Of a stretch of DNA of 64,000 nt, positions 34,863 to 44,282 are shown piece by piece. Both the position numbers and the translations under genes were made by a program. The DNA comes from Tissierellales bacterium. Lineage in GTDB: Bacteria > Bacillota > Clostridia > Tissierellales > Tissierellaceae. The stretch lies in assembly GCA_030146915.1 (NCBI GenBank), contig JASLAT010000023.1, positions 39,876 to 103,875 on the forward strand. Direction: 5' to 3'. The notes under the pieces were generated by a model. The model saw nothing but the letters and a program-made list of their open reading frames with translations, had not been told where the DNA came from and ran no database searches. The first letter of the stretch is position 1, and every line of letters starts with the position of its first letter.

Positions 34863-36395
34863 ATGATTAAGAAGCCTTTAATGCTTATAATATTAGATGG
34901 GTTAGGGATAGGAAGAGACTATGATGGTAATGCAGTTTTAAAATCTAATACTCCAATCTTGAATAAGATAAAAAAAGAAAATCCTTATACAGAAATAGAA
35001 GCTAGTGGTGAGTTTGTAGGACTTCCACATGGTCAGATGGGTAATTCTGAGGTAGGTCATTTAAATATAGGAGCAGGTAGGATAGTTTATCAAGAACTTA
35101 CTAATATAAGTAGGTCTATAGCTTTAGGAGAATTTTTTAAAAAGAAAGAGCTACTAGATGCTATAGAGAATGCTAAAAAAAATAATAGTAAAATACATCT
35201 TATGGGTTTGCTATCTAAAGGTGGAGTTCATAGCCATATGGATCATTTATATGGACTTTTAGAATTAATGAAAAAAGAAAACTTTGACAATGTTTATATA
35301 CATGCTATTTTAGATGGTCGTGATGTTTCACCAACAGTAGGCATTGAAGATGTAAGAGAACTAGAAAATAAAATGAAAGAACTTGGTGTTGGAGAGTTAG
35401 CAAGCATTACAGGAAGATATTATGCTATGGATAGAGATAAAAGATGGGACAGAACTGAAATGGCTTACGATGCTTTTACACTAGGGCTAGGTGAAAAGAC
35501 TGAAAACCCTGTATTAGCTATTGAAAAATATTACTCAGAAAATATTACAGATGAATTTTTATTACCTACTGTAATAACTAAAGATGATCAACCAAGAGCA
35601 TTAGTCGAGGATGGAGACTCGGTTATATTCTTTAATTTTAGGCCAGACAGGGCAAGACAAATAACTAGAGCATTTGTAGATACTGACTTTAAGGGTTTTA
35701 ATAGAAGGAAAAAAGTAAAAGTTTTTTATGTAACAATGACTCAATATGATGAAACTATTGATAATGTAAATATCGTATTTAAACCAAGTAATGTAAATAA
35801 TACTCTGGGTGAACTTGTAAGTAAGGAAGGATTAACTCAGTTAAGAGCAGCAGAAACTGAAAAGTATGCTCATGTGACCTTCTTTTTAAATGGTGGAAGA
35901 GAGGAAGAGTTTAAAAATGAAGATCGACTTTTAATAAATTCTCCTAAAGTTGCAACATATGATTTACAACCAGAGATGAGCGCTTTTAAATTAAAGGATG
36001 AAATAATATCTAGATTAGAAGAAGATAAATATGATTTAATAATTCTTAACTTTGCAAACTGTGATATGGTAGGTCATAGTGGAAATATGGAGGCCTCTAT
36101 AAAGGCTGTAGAAACAGTGGATACTTGTTTAGGTGAGATATTAGAAACTTTAGATAAGAAAAAAGGACGAGCTTTAATAACAGCTGATCATGGAAATGTT
36201 GAGAAACTAATAGATTATGAGACTCAAAAGGTATTTACAGCACATACTACAAATAAGGTACCACTAATATATTACAATGGTAGTGGCGAGTTAGCTGAAA
36301 AGGGTAAATTAGCAGATATAAGTCCGACTATATTAGACATATTGAATATAGAGAAACCAGAAGAAATGACTGGGAAAAGCTTAATAGTAAAATAA
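34863..36395 (+). CDS. gpmI: 2,3-bisphosphoglycerate-independent phosphoglycerate mutase
   Basis: 510-residue alkaline-phosphatase-superfamily mutase, Mn2+-dependent. It begins KPLMLIILDGLGIG, with catalytic Ser in HGQMGNSEVGHLNIGAG, the substrate segment ILDGRDVSP, FFNFRPDRARQ, and metal-binding NFANCDMVGHSG and ITADHGNVEK. ATG 34863 follows GGAGG; the earlier ATG 34851 overlaps the tpiA stop and lies before the ribosome binding site. Manganese dependence links it loosely to the Mn riboswitch gene elsewhere in the window (inference). Confidence 0.95.
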   Translation: MIKKPLMLIILDGLGIGRDYDGNAVLKSNTPILNKIKKENPYTEIEASGEFVGLPHGQMGNSEVGHLNIGAGRIVYQELTNISRSIALGEFFKKKELLDAIENAKKNNSKIHLMGLLSKGGVHSHMDHLYGLLELMKKENFDNVYIHAILDGRDVSPTVGIEDVRELENKMKELGVGELASITGRYYAMDRDKRWDRTEMAYDAFTLGLGEKTENPVLAIEKYYSENITDEFLLPTVITKDDQPRALVEDGDSVIFFNFRPDRARQITRAFVDTDFKGFNRRKKVKVFYVTMTQYDETIDNVNIVFKPSNVNNTLGELVSKEGLTQLRAAETEKYAHVTFFLNGGREEEFKNEDRLLINSPKVATYDLQPEMSAFKLKDEIISRLEEDKYDLIILNFANCDMVGHSGNMEASIKAVETVDTCLGEILETLDKKKGRALITADHGNVEKLIDYETQKVFTAHTTNKVPLIYYNGSGELAEKGKLADISPTILDILNIEKPEEMTGKSLIVK

Positions 36396-36412
36396 ATTAG
36401 GAGGTCTATACA

Positions 36413-37702
36413 ATGAGTATGATAGTAGATATATATGGTAGAGAGGTATTAGATTCAAGAGGTAATCCAACTGTAGAGGTAGAAGTTTGGACAGAATCAG
36501 GAGCTTACGGAAGAGCCTTAGTTCCATCTGGAGCTTCAACTGGAAAATTTGAAGCGGTAGAATTAAGAGATGGAGAAAAAGATAGATTTTTAGGTAAGGG
36601 TACTTCTAAGGCTGTTGAAAATGTAAATGAAATAATATCAGAAGCTTTAATAGGTATGGATGTACTAGATCAAGGATATATAGATAGAACTATGATAGAA
36701 TTGGATGGGACAGAAAATAAAGGTAAATTAGGAGCTAATGCTATATTAGGAGTTTCATTAGCGGTAGCATATGCAGCAGCTGATGAGCTAGGAATTCCAC
36801 TGTATCAATATATAGGTGGTATAAATGCAAGATTATTACCTGTGCCTATGATGAATATTTTAAATGGTGGAGATCATGCAGATAACAATGTAGATATACA
36901 AGAGTTTATGGTTATGCCTGTAGGAGCTAAATCATTTAAAGAAGCTTTTAGAATGGGAGCAGAAATTTTTCATAATTTAAGGTCAGTACTTCAAGAGAAA
37001 GGACTAAATACTTCTGTAGGTGATGAGGGAGGATTTGCGCCTGATTTATCAAGTAATGAAGAGGCTTTACAAACTATAGTTACAGCTATAGAACAAGCAG
37101 GATATAAGCCAGGAGAAGAAGTAGTACTAGCTCTGGATGTAGCAGCTTCTGAAATATATAATGAAGATAAAAAAGTTTATGTATTATCTGGAGAAGGTAA
37201 AGAATATACAGTAGATGAAATGATAGATTATTATGAAGGACTAGTTGAAAAATATCCAGTAATATCTATAGAAGACGGTTTAGATGAGGAAGATTGGGAA
37301 GGTTGGAAAAAACTTACTGATAGACTAGGATCTAAAGTACAATTAGTAGGAGATGACCTTTTTGTTACAAATACAGAAAGATTAATAAAAGGAATAGAAA
37401 CAGATACAACTAATTCTATTTTAATAAAACTTAATCAAATAGGTACTTTAACAGAGACGTTAGAAACAATAGAAATGGCTAAGTCTAATGGGATGACTTG
37501 TGTAATATCACATAGGTCAGGAGAAACTGAAGATACAACAATTGCTGACTTAGCAGTAGCGATAAATGCTGGACAAATAAAAACAGGAGCACCTTCAAGA
37601 ACTGATAGAGTTGCTAAATATAACCAACTATTAAGAATTGAAGATTATTTAGGAGAAGAAGCTAGATATATAGGAAAAGATGCATTTTACAATTTAAAAT
37701 AG
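36413..37702 (+). CDS. eno: enolase
   Basis: 429-residue phosphopyruvate hydratase, also a frequent RNA-degradosome component. Signature segments: REVLDSRGNPTVEVEV, PSGASTGKFEAVELRD, GDEGGFAPDL, IEDGLDEEDWEGWK, VQLVGDDLFVTN, LIKLNQIGTLTET and SHRSGETEDTTIADLAV. All Mg2+ and catalytic residues look intact. AGGAGG precedes ATG 36413. Last gene of the glycolytic operon, followed by a bidirectional terminator. Confidence 0.97.
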   Translation: MSMIVDIYGREVLDSRGNPTVEVEVWTESGAYGRALVPSGASTGKFEAVELRDGEKDRFLGKGTSKAVENVNEIISEALIGMDVLDQGYIDRTMIELDGTENKGKLGANAILGVSLAVAYAAADELGIPLYQYIGGINARLLPVPMMNILNGGDHADNNVDIQEFMVMPVGAKSFKEAFRMGAEIFHNLRSVLQEKGLNTSVGDEGGFAPDLSSNEEALQTIVTAIEQAGYKPGEEVVLALDVAASEIYNEDKKVYVLSGEGKEYTVDEMIDYYEGLVEKYPVISIEDGLDEEDWEGWKKLTDRLGSKVQLVGDDLFVTNTERLIKGIETDTTNSILIKLNQIGTLTETLETIEMAKSNGMTCVISHRSGETEDTTIADLAVAINAGQIKTGAPSRTDRVAKYNQLLRIEDYLGEEARYIGKDAFYNLK

Positions 37703-37714
37703 AATTTAAATAAA

Positions 37715-37742
37715 AAAGCTAGATACATATGTATCTAGCTTT
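37715..37742. terminator. bidirectional terminator between eno and yjiH copy 1
   Basis: 12-base-pair stem AAAGCTAGATAC/GTATCTAGCTTT with an ATAT loop. The T-run is stronger on the minus strand, so it mainly ends the minus-strand yjiH transcript. Confidence 0.85.
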
Positions 37743-37760
37743 ACTCTTGTCCTGAAAAAT

Positions 37761-39125
37761 TTAAAATAAGAACTTTGCAACTAATATTATAAATGGTAGA
37801 ACAATAATAGTTCTCTCTATAAAAATTATGAATAAATCCAATGGTGTAACTGGTATATCAGTTCCTAGTATAACAGCACCAGCTTCAGATAAATAAACTA
37901 ATTGAGATACTGATAATGTAGCTATAACGAATCTAGTCATATCGCTAGGTATACTAGCAGCTAAAACAGATGGTAAGAACATATCAGCAAATCCAATCAT
38001 AATAGTTTCAGAAGCTTCTACAGCATATGGTAAATTAAAAGCTTTTAAAATTGGTAGGAAAGGTTTTCCTAGCAATTGGAATACACCTGTATATTCAGCG
38101 ATTATTACAGAAATTGTACCCATTGCCATTATAACTGGTAATACCGCTAACCACATATCAAATGCTGTTTCAAATCCATTTCTTATCATCATTCCTAATC
38201 CACCACTATTTTCTGCTTTTTCAACAGCTAAGTGTAATGCCCACTCCGTAGTAGTATAATTATCTGGTATAGTTTCTCCAACATCCATGCTTTCACCAGT
38301 ATAGTATGTATCTGGCTTTCTAGATAGTGGAGGAATTCTTGGCATTATAATTGCCGCTATAACTCCAACTAGCAAGATTGTTAAATAATATTGGCCAAAC
38401 ATATGTGCAAGATCAACTTGTTGTAATACAACTAGACAGAATGTAATAGATACTGCTGAGAAAGTTGTTGAAATAACAGCTGCTTCTCTACCAGTATAAT
38501 ATCCATCTAGATATTGTTGGTTAGTTAAGGCAACCCCTATAGTCCCGTCCCCAACCCATGATGTAACACAGTTAACAGAAGATCTTCCTGGTAGTTTAAA
38601 AATTGGTCTCATTACAGGAGTTAATAGTACCCCAACGAACTCTAAAAGACCAAAGTCTGTTAATAATGGTAATAAAAGTCCAGCAAAGAAGAAAATTGTA
38701 AAAAGGCCTGAAAGTAGGTCGAATAAAATCAAACTACCTGTATTTTCTGACCAAATCATTTCTGGACCTAAGTGAAATAAGGTCATAACTCCTAAAATTA
38801 ACCCTATTAACCTAATTATAACCCATGGTAGCGTTGTATCCGCTATACCTCTTATAAAATCATTGTTTTCAATAAAATCAGGCTTAAATAATTTATAACT
38901 TATTGTAAGTATAGATGTTATAAGCATAAAGAAAACAATAATATAAGGTAATGAATTTTCAAGTAAGCTTGTTGTTAACTCTGCTAATAAAGCTACAACA
39001 ATTGTTGTTTCTCCTTGGTAATTAAAAGGAATCATAAGCAATATAACTCCTAAAATAGAAGGAAGTATAAATTTCATATAATCCTTCATTGTACGTTCTT
39101 TTTTAACACTTGTGAACTCTGACAT
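37761..39125 (-). CDS. YjiH family membrane protein, GATE domain (copy 1)
   Basis: 454-residue integral membrane protein with about ten to eleven helices. Two nucleoside-recognition (GATE) segments are visible: GLLEFVGVLLTPVMRPIFKLPGRSSVNCVTSWVGDGTIG and VLPVIMAMGTISVIIAEYTGVFQLLGKPFLPILK. Further conserved parts are PRIPPLSRKPDTYYTG and ADMFLPSVLAASIPSDMTRFVIATLSVSQLVYLSEAGAV. The GATE domain occurs in nucleoside transporters and in SpoVAC-like and FeoB-related proteins; the transported substrate of YjiH proteins is unknown. Paralogue of the next minus-strand gene. Preceded by its own promoter and a possible attenuator leader. Confidence 0.85.
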   Translation of the reverse strand: MSEFTSVKKERTMKDYMKFILPSILGVILLMIPFNYQGETTIVVALLAELTTSLLENSLPYIIVFFMLITSILTISYKLFKPDFIENNDFIRGIADTTLPWVIIRLIGLILGVMTLFHLGPEMIWSENTGSLILFDLLSGLFTIFFFAGLLLPLLTDFGLLEFVGVLLTPVMRPIFKLPGRSSVNCVTSWVGDGTIGVALTNQQYLDGYYTGREAAVISTTFSAVSITFCLVVLQQVDLAHMFGQYYLTILLVGVIAAIIMPRIPPLSRKPDTYYTGESMDVGETIPDNYTTTEWALHLAVEKAENSGGLGMMIRNGFETAFDMWLAVLPVIMAMGTISVIIAEYTGVFQLLGKPFLPILKAFNLPYAVEASETIMIGFADMFLPSVLAASIPSDMTRFVIATLSVSQLVYLSEAGAVILGTDIPVTPLDLFIIFIERTIIVLPFIILVAKFLF

Positions 39126-39258
39126 AAACTATCCCCCTTGAAATTTGTATAGTAGTCAAAGATATATTAATTTTTCAAAGAACAGGACAAGAGTAGTCCT
39201 CAACTACTAAAGTAATATCCCCCCATAATCATTATATATGAATATTCTGAAAATGCAA
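39126..39258 (-). promoter_or_regulatory. promoter and candidate attenuator leader of yjiH copy 1
   Basis: On the minus strand, TTGCAT (39253-39258) and TATAAT (39231-39236) with a 16-base spacer, followed by a leader of about 98 bases. The leader contains two mutually exclusive hairpins: AGTAGT/ACTACT (39192-39208) and an overlapping AGGAC/GTCCT. No known riboswitch class was recognised. Confidence 0.4.
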
Positions 39259-39304
39259 ACAATAATAGTAAAATTAGTAAAAATAGCAAATAATGTCCAT
39301 AAAA

Positions 39305-39333
39305 AAACCAGGTATTAAAGAATAACCTGGTTT
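39305..39333 (-). terminator. intrinsic terminator after yjiH copy 2
   Basis: AAACCAGGT/ACCTGGTTT stem that contains the stop codon in its loop, followed on the minus strand by a run of T residues. Confidence 0.88.
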
Positions 39334-40703
39334 CTAAATATAAATTTTGCTACTAATATTATGATGGGTAAACTTATAAGGGTTCTTTCTATAAAAATAA
39401 TAAACATATCTAAGGGACTTATAGGAATTTCTGTACCTAGTATAACAGCTCCAGCTTCTGATAAATAAACTAATTGTGATACAGAAAGACTAGCAATTAT
39501 AAACCTAGTCATATCACTAGGTATGTTAGCAGCTAAGACAGATGGTAAAAACATATCTGAGAACCCAACCATTACAGTTTGAGAAGCTTCTTTAGCATAA
39601 GGTACTTTCATAATTTCTAAAAAAGGTAAAAATGGTTTACCCAATATTTGGAAAAAACTTGTATATTCAGCAATAATTACCGCAATACTACCAAATGCCA
39701 TTATTACTGGTAATACTGCTAACCACATATCAAAAGCTGTTTTAAATCCATTTTTTATTATAAAAAAAAGACCCCTATGTTCTTTAGCTTTTTTTACAGC
39801 AAGTTGTAATCCCCATTCACTAGTTGAGAAATTTGTAGGAATTGATTCTCCAAGATCAGCTGATTTTCCAGTATAGTATGTATCTGGCTTTCTAGATAGT
39901 GGAGGAATTCTTGGCATTATAATAGCTGCAACCATACCTGTTAAAACTATTGTAAAGTAATATTGACCAAACATATTAGATAGTCCAACCTGTTCTAGTA
40001 CAACTAAAGAAAATGTAATAGAAACTGCAGAAAATGTTGTTGATATTATAGAGGCTTCTTTGGCAGTATAATATCCTTGTAAATATTGTTGATTTGTTAA
40101 AGTTACACCTATAGTTCCATCTCCTACCCAAGAAGCAACACAATCGATAGAAGATCTTCCCGGTAACTTAAAAAATGGTCTCATAATAGGTGTTAATAAG
40201 ACACCTATAAACTCTAGTAATCCAAAGTCTGTTAAAAATGGAAGAAAAAGTCCAGCAAACAGAAATATAGTAAATAGACCAGTTAAAAGATCATAAAGTA
40301 TTAGTCCACCAGTATCTTCACTCCATATAGCTTTTGGACCTATTTTATTTATAACTAAAAAAGTCAAAATAAATCCGATAACACGTATGATAACCCATAT
40401 AAAACTAACATCAAATATATTTTTTAAAAAAATATTTTCTTCAATAAACTTAGGCCTTGATATATAGTACCATATAGTTAATAAAGCTGTTACAAATGTG
40501 AACATTGTAATTATGTAAGGAATAACGTCTGAGAGCATACTTGTAACTTGACTAGATAGGAAAGCCACAACTATGGTAGTCTCACCCTTATAGCTAAAAG
40601 GAAACATTAGCATTAAGACACCAAATAAGGATGGTACTATAAAACTTAAGTATTCTTTTAAGGTAAAGTTTTCTTTTTTTACCTTCTCAAAATGTGATTG
40701 CAT
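39315..40703 (-). CDS. YjiH family membrane protein, GATE domain (copy 2)
   Basis: 462-residue paralogue of the adjacent copy, aligning over nearly its whole length. Shared blocks include MLMFPFSYKGETTIVVAFLS, LLTPIMRPFFKLPGRSS, SWVGDGTIGVTLTNQQYLQGYY, PRIPPLSRKPDTYYTGKS and SQLVYLSEAGAVILGTEIP. Tandem duplication with divergence. It has its own terminator, and copy 1 has its own promoter, so the two are regulated separately. AAGGAGG precedes the ATG. Function as for copy 1 is unknown. Confidence 0.85.
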   Translation of the reverse strand: MQSHFEKVKKENFTLKEYLSFIVPSLFGVLMLMFPFSYKGETTIVVAFLSSQVTSMLSDVIPYIITMFTFVTALLTIWYYISRPKFIEENIFLKNIFDVSFIWVIIRVIGFILTFLVINKIGPKAIWSEDTGGLILYDLLTGLFTIFLFAGLFLPFLTDFGLLEFIGVLLTPIMRPFFKLPGRSSIDCVASWVGDGTIGVTLTNQQYLQGYYTAKEASIISTTFSAVSITFSLVVLEQVGLSNMFGQYYFTIVLTGMVAAIIMPRIPPLSRKPDTYYTGKSADLGESIPTNFSTSEWGLQLAVKKAKEHRGLFFIIKNGFKTAFDMWLAVLPVIMAFGSIAVIIAEYTSFFQILGKPFLPFLEIMKVPYAKEASQTVMVGFSDMFLPSVLAANIPSDMTRFIIASLSVSQLVYLSEAGAVILGTEIPISPLDMFIIFIERTLISLPIIILVAKFIFRNQVIL

Positions 40704-40833
40704 AATAAACCTCCTTTATTTTATTGAAAATTATTCAATATATTAAATAATTTTTCTATTTAATAAACTATTATATAATAAATAAGGATTTAAGTAAAGA
40801 ATAATTTTAAAACTATTATATTAATACTATATG

Positions 40834-40842
40834 TGTTATAAT
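40834..40842 (+). promoter_or_regulatory. extended -10 promoter of secG
   Basis: TGTTATAAT about 60 bases before secG, with a second overlapping TATAAT at 40843. The -35 is weak. Confidence 0.5.
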
Positions 40843-40904
40843 TATAATGTTAAGAGGAGTTATATAATTTATATAATAAGAGACTTGTATATGGAGGTGT
40901 AAAA

Positions 40905-41126
40905 ATGCAAATATTTTCAATAATATCTTTAATATCAAGTATATCTTTAATAGTTTCAGTAGCGCTACAAGAAGGTGCAGAGCAAGGAATGGGCACGATA
41001 ACAGGTGAGGCAGCTCCACTTTGGGGGCAGTCTAGAGGAACTAGTAGAGAAGATGTACTTAAACGTGTAACAATCGTTTCAGCTGTTGTATTTATAGTTT
41101 CTCATTTAATACTAGCTGCATTATAA
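40905..41126 (+). CDS. secG: preprotein translocase subunit SecG
   Basis: 73-residue membrane protein with two transmembrane helices: FSIISLISSISLIVSVALQ at the N terminus and VTIVSAVVFIVSHLILAAL at the C terminus. They flank the SecG loop EGAEQGMGTITGEAAPLWGQSRGTSRED. Supports SecYE in protein export. Gene order secG-rnr-smpB-ssrA is common in Firmicutes, which strongly supports the call for so short a gene. GGAGGTG precedes ATG 40905. Confidence 0.93.
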   Translation: MQIFSIISLISSISLIVSVALQEGAEQGMGTITGEAAPLWGQSRGTSREDVLKRVTIVSAVVFIVSHLILAAL

Positions 41127-41137
41127 TAGAAATTATT

Positions 41138-41160
41138 AAGTCCTTCAGTTAGAAGGGCTT
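41138..41160 (+). terminator. intrinsic terminator after secG
   Basis: Nine-base-pair stem AAGTCCTTC/GAAGGGCTT (one G-U) followed by TTATTTTTAT. Likely leaky, with rnr starting about 50 bases later. Confidence 0.75.
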
Positions 41161-41211
41161 TTATTTTTATAACTGGGGTATAATAAATATAGAGAGTAAG
41201 GGGTGGTAAAA

Positions 41212-43332
41212 ATGACAATAAGAGAGTATCTACTAAATATTATAAATGATAAGAAATATAAGCCTTTATCTAAAGATGAGTTTGCTGCTATATTTAACTT
41301 TGATAGGAAAAATAGAAAAGCATTATTTAATGTCTTAGATAGTTTAGAAAAAGAAGGATTAATAGTAAGAAATAATGAAGAAAAATATGTGTTAATAAAT
41401 GATAGATATTTAGTTGTTGGACATATACAGGGAAATGAAAAAGGGTTTGCTTTTTTAATTCCTTTAGATAAAGAAAAAGAAGATGTATTTATATCCAAAA
41501 GTAATTTAAAAGATGCACTTCATGGAGATAAAGTCGTTGTAAATATCTTAAGTGAACAAGAGAGTGATAGAAGACAAGAAGGAGAGGTTTTAAGAGTCTT
41601 AGAAAGAAAAAATAAGACTATAGTTGGAACTTTTACCGATAGTAAAAATTTTGGTTTTGTTATTCCAGATGAAAGTAAAATAAATTATGATATCTTTATA
41701 CCTAAGTCATCTATAAATTCAGCTAAACATAATCAAAAAGTAGTTGTTGAGATAACTAAATGGCCAATAAATGGAAAAAATCCTGAAGGAAAGATTATAG
41801 AAATTTTAGGATATATGTCTGAAAAAGGTACAGATATTAGATCTGTTATAAAACAATATGATCTTGCAGAAGATTTTCCAGATGAAGTACTAGATTATGT
41901 AGATGAAATTAATCAAGAGGTAACTGAGGAAGAAATTGAAGGAAGGCTCGATCTAAGAGATGAAAATATTTTTACTATTGATGGCTTTGATGCTAAAGAT
42001 TTAGATGATGCAGTTTCAATTAAAAAACTAGAGAATGGTAATTATAGGCTAGGAGTTCATATAGCAGATGTAGCACACTATGTAAAGGAAGGTTCAGTTT
42101 TAGATCAAGATGCTATGTCTAGAGGTAATTCAGTATATTTATTAGATAGAGTAGTTCCAATGTTACCAGAAGATCTATCAAATGGAATATGTTCTTTAAA
42201 TCCTGGTGAAGATAGGCTATGTTTATCAATAATTATGGATATAGATAAATATGGAAATGTTAAGGATAATATAATTAAGGAAACGGTAATTAATAGTAAA
42301 AAAAGATTAGTGTATGATGATGTATCTGATTATCTTGAGTTTTCAAATGAAGAAGCGGAGAAAAAATTAGAAGGTGTTACTGAAGAGTTAGGTTTAATGC
42401 AAGAGTTAGCAGAGATTTTGAGAAGTAAAAGAGAAGAGCGAGGCAGCATAGATTTTGATTTTATTGAAACAAGAATAATTTTAGATGAAAAAGGAAAAGC
42501 TGTTAATATAGTTGAAGAAGAAAGAAGAATAGGTAATAAAATAATAGAAGAGTTTATGCTTATTTCTAATGAAACTATATCTGAACAGTTCTTTTGGGCA
42601 GAAATACCTTTTCTATATAGAATTCATGAAAATCCTGCACCAGAGAAAATTGAAGAGTTTAGTAAAGTTATTCACAACTTAGGTTATAGTTTAAAAGGAA
42701 AACAAGATATTCACCCTAAAGCACTTCAACAATTATTAGAAGAGGTTAAAGGCAAAAAAGAAGAACCTTTGATATCGACTCTTATGTTAAGATCTTTAAG
42801 AAAAGCAATTTATAGTGAAGTACCAGATATACATTTTGGGTTAGCTTCAGAATATTATTCTCATTTTACAGCACCTATAAGAAGATATCCAGATTTAGTA
42901 ATTCACAGAATTATAAAGGACTATATAAATGGAAAACTTTCTAATAAAAAGATAAAAAAGCTAGAGAAAACTTTACCAGAAATTGCAGAGCATACTTCTA
43001 AGACTGAAAGAGTGGCAGAGGAAGCAGAAAGAGAAGTAGAAGATATGAAAAAAGCTGAATATATGCAAGAATATATAGGAGAAAATTTCAAAGCAGTAGT
43101 TTCATCACTAACTAGGTTTGGTATATTTGTTCAATTAGATAATACTATTGAAGGTCTAATAAGGTTTGCAGATATGAATGATGATTATTATGATTTTGAT
43201 GAAGAAAATTATTTAGTAATGGGTGAAAGAACAGGAAAGGTTTATAAATTAGGGGATAAAGTATCAGTAAAGCTGATTAATGCAAGTCCAGCTAAAAGAG
43301 AAATAGATTTTAAATTTATAAGGGAGGAATAG
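41212..43332 (+). CDS. rnr: ribonuclease R
   Basis: 706-residue processive 3'-5' exoribonuclease. In order: an N-terminal winged-helix segment (MTIREYLLNIINDKK...FNFDRKNRKALFNVL), two cold-shock-type OB domains (VVGHIQGNEKGFAFLIP; VGTFTDSKNFGFVIPDE), the RNB catalytic domain with TIDGFDAKDLDDAVSIK, and a C-terminal S1 domain (FKAVVSSLTRFGIFVQL). The basic tail of some RNase R proteins is absent. It degrades structured RNA and helps decay mRNAs processed by tmRNA, which fits its placement before smpB and ssrA. ATG 41212 has AAGGGGTGG upstream; GTG 41203 lies in it. Confidence 0.95.
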   Translation: MTIREYLLNIINDKKYKPLSKDEFAAIFNFDRKNRKALFNVLDSLEKEGLIVRNNEEKYVLINDRYLVVGHIQGNEKGFAFLIPLDKEKEDVFISKSNLKDALHGDKVVVNILSEQESDRRQEGEVLRVLERKNKTIVGTFTDSKNFGFVIPDESKINYDIFIPKSSINSAKHNQKVVVEITKWPINGKNPEGKIIEILGYMSEKGTDIRSVIKQYDLAEDFPDEVLDYVDEINQEVTEEEIEGRLDLRDENIFTIDGFDAKDLDDAVSIKKLENGNYRLGVHIADVAHYVKEGSVLDQDAMSRGNSVYLLDRVVPMLPEDLSNGICSLNPGEDRLCLSIIMDIDKYGNVKDNIIKETVINSKKRLVYDDVSDYLEFSNEEAEKKLEGVTEELGLMQELAEILRSKREERGSIDFDFIETRIILDEKGKAVNIVEEERRIGNKIIEEFMLISNETISEQFFWAEIPFLYRIHENPAPEKIEEFSKVIHNLGYSLKGKQDIHPKALQQLLEEVKGKKEEPLISTLMLRSLRKAIYSEVPDIHFGLASEYYSHFTAPIRRYPDLVIHRIIKDYINGKLSNKKIKKLEKTLPEIAEHTSKTERVAEEAEREVEDMKKAEYMQEYIGENFKAVVSSLTRFGIFVQLDNTIEGLIRFADMNDDYYDFDEENYLVMGERTGKVYKLGDKVSVKLINASPAKREIDFKFIREE

Positions 43333-43333
43333 T

Positions 43334-43786
43334 ATGACTACGGTAGCTAGAAATAGAAAAGCAAGGCATGAATATCATATAGAAGATACTGTAGAAGCGG
43401 GAATAGTTTTAAAAGGTACAGAGGTCAAGTCTTTAAGACAAGGTAAGGCTAGTATACAAGATAGCTATGCTTATATAAATGATGGTGAAGCATTTATATC
43501 TAATTTGCATATAAGTCCTTATGAACAAGGAAATATTCATAATCAAGATCCTATAAGAACAAGAAAGTTACTATTAAAGAAGAAGGAAATTTTAAACTTA
43601 CACATAGCAATGAGCCAAAAGGGATATACTTTAGTTCCTTTGTCTATATACTTTAAAAATGGTTATGCTAAAGTACAAATAGCTGTAGCAAAAGGTAAAA
43701 AGATTCACGACAGGAGACAGGACATTGCAAAGAAAGATGCTGAAAGAAGAATGAGACAACATTCATCTGAAAAGTATAATGCTTAA
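43334..43786 (+). CDS. smpB: SsrA-binding protein SmpB
   Basis: 150-residue tmRNA partner. Signature VARNRKARHEYHIEDTVEAGIVLKGTEVKSLRQGKASIQDSYA, then LHISPYEQGNIHNQDPIRTRKLLLKKKEI and the basic C-terminal tail KKIHDRRQDIAKKDAERRM that enters the ribosomal decoding centre. GGGAGGA overlaps the end of rnr, one base away, so translation is probably coupled. The ssrA gene follows immediately. Confidence 0.97.
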   Translation: MTTVARNRKARHEYHIEDTVEAGIVLKGTEVKSLRQGKASIQDSYAYINDGEAFISNLHISPYEQGNIHNQDPIRTRKLLLKKKEILNLHIAMSQKGYTLVPLSIYFKNGYAKVQIAVAKGKKIHDRRQDIAKKDAERRMRQHSSEKYNA

Positions 43787-43812
43787 AACTCTGATTACTT
43801 AAATCGGAGTTT
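43786..43812 (+). terminator. intrinsic terminator after smpB
   Basis: 11-base-pair stem AAACTCTGATT/AATCGGAGTTT (with G-U) ending in T residues. Confidence 0.8.
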
Positions 43813-43820
43813 TAGTCAAA

Positions 43821-43849
43821 TTGACAAACTATACAAAGTTATATATAAT
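43821..43849 (+). promoter_or_regulatory. consensus sigma-A promoter of ssrA
   Basis: Exact consensus TTGACA-17-TATAAT. The predicted start is a few bases before the mature tmRNA 5' end, as expected for a highly expressed stable RNA. Confidence 0.92.
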
Positions 43850-43861
43850 ATATTAATGCAT

Positions 43862-44220
43862 GGGGGCGAAATTTGGTTTCGACGGGAATGTGGAATCAAG
43901 AGTAGCGAGCCGTTGTTGTCACTCAACGTAAAAAAGGGCACTAAATTTAAATGCAGATAATAACAATTTTGCATTAGCAGCATAATATAAGACTGCTCAT
44001 CTTGCTTAAGAGTCCTACGACTTAAGTAAAGGTGTCAACTATTTAGTAGGGAACCGAGCTTAGCAAAGCTTTGAGCTAGGAACGGAACTTATGAAGCTAC
44101 CAACCATAATATCTAGTTAGTAAGAGATTATGGGAGGGAAAACTAAAATACTAACTGCGCTCGGAGAAACTCATGTGGAAGCGTTTTCGGACGTGGGTTC
44201 GACTCCCACCGCCTCCACCA
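43862..44220 (+). ncRNA. ssrA: transfer-messenger RNA (tmRNA)
   Basis: The tRNA-like ends are visible. The 5' GGGGGCG pairs with 3' CGCCTCC followed by ACCA. The conserved GGTTTCGACGGG follows the 5' end and a T-arm GGGTTCGACTCCCACC precedes the 3' end. The tag reading frame resumes at GCA 43953 and stops at TAA 43983-43985, encoding ADNNNFALAA after the tRNA-derived alanine. Pseudoknot-forming segments lie between 43990 and 44155. With SmpB it rescues stalled ribosomes and marks the product for proteolysis. CCA is gene-encoded. Length 359 bases is typical. Confidence 0.97.
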
Positions 44221-44225
44221 GAACC

Positions 44226-44259
44226 ATAGTCCATGAAGATAAATATCTTCATGGACTAT
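44226..44259 (+). terminator. intrinsic terminator after ssrA
   Basis: Perfect 15-base-pair stem ATAGTCCATGAAGAT/ATCTTCATGGACTAT with a 4-base loop. Confidence 0.88.
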
Positions 44260-44282
44260 TATTATATAAAAGGGAGTAAATT

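Noticed and set aside
40816..41019. Minus-strand ORF of 67 codons overlapping secG
   Set aside because: Antisense to secG and its promoter, low-complexity hydrophobic product, no ribosome binding site.
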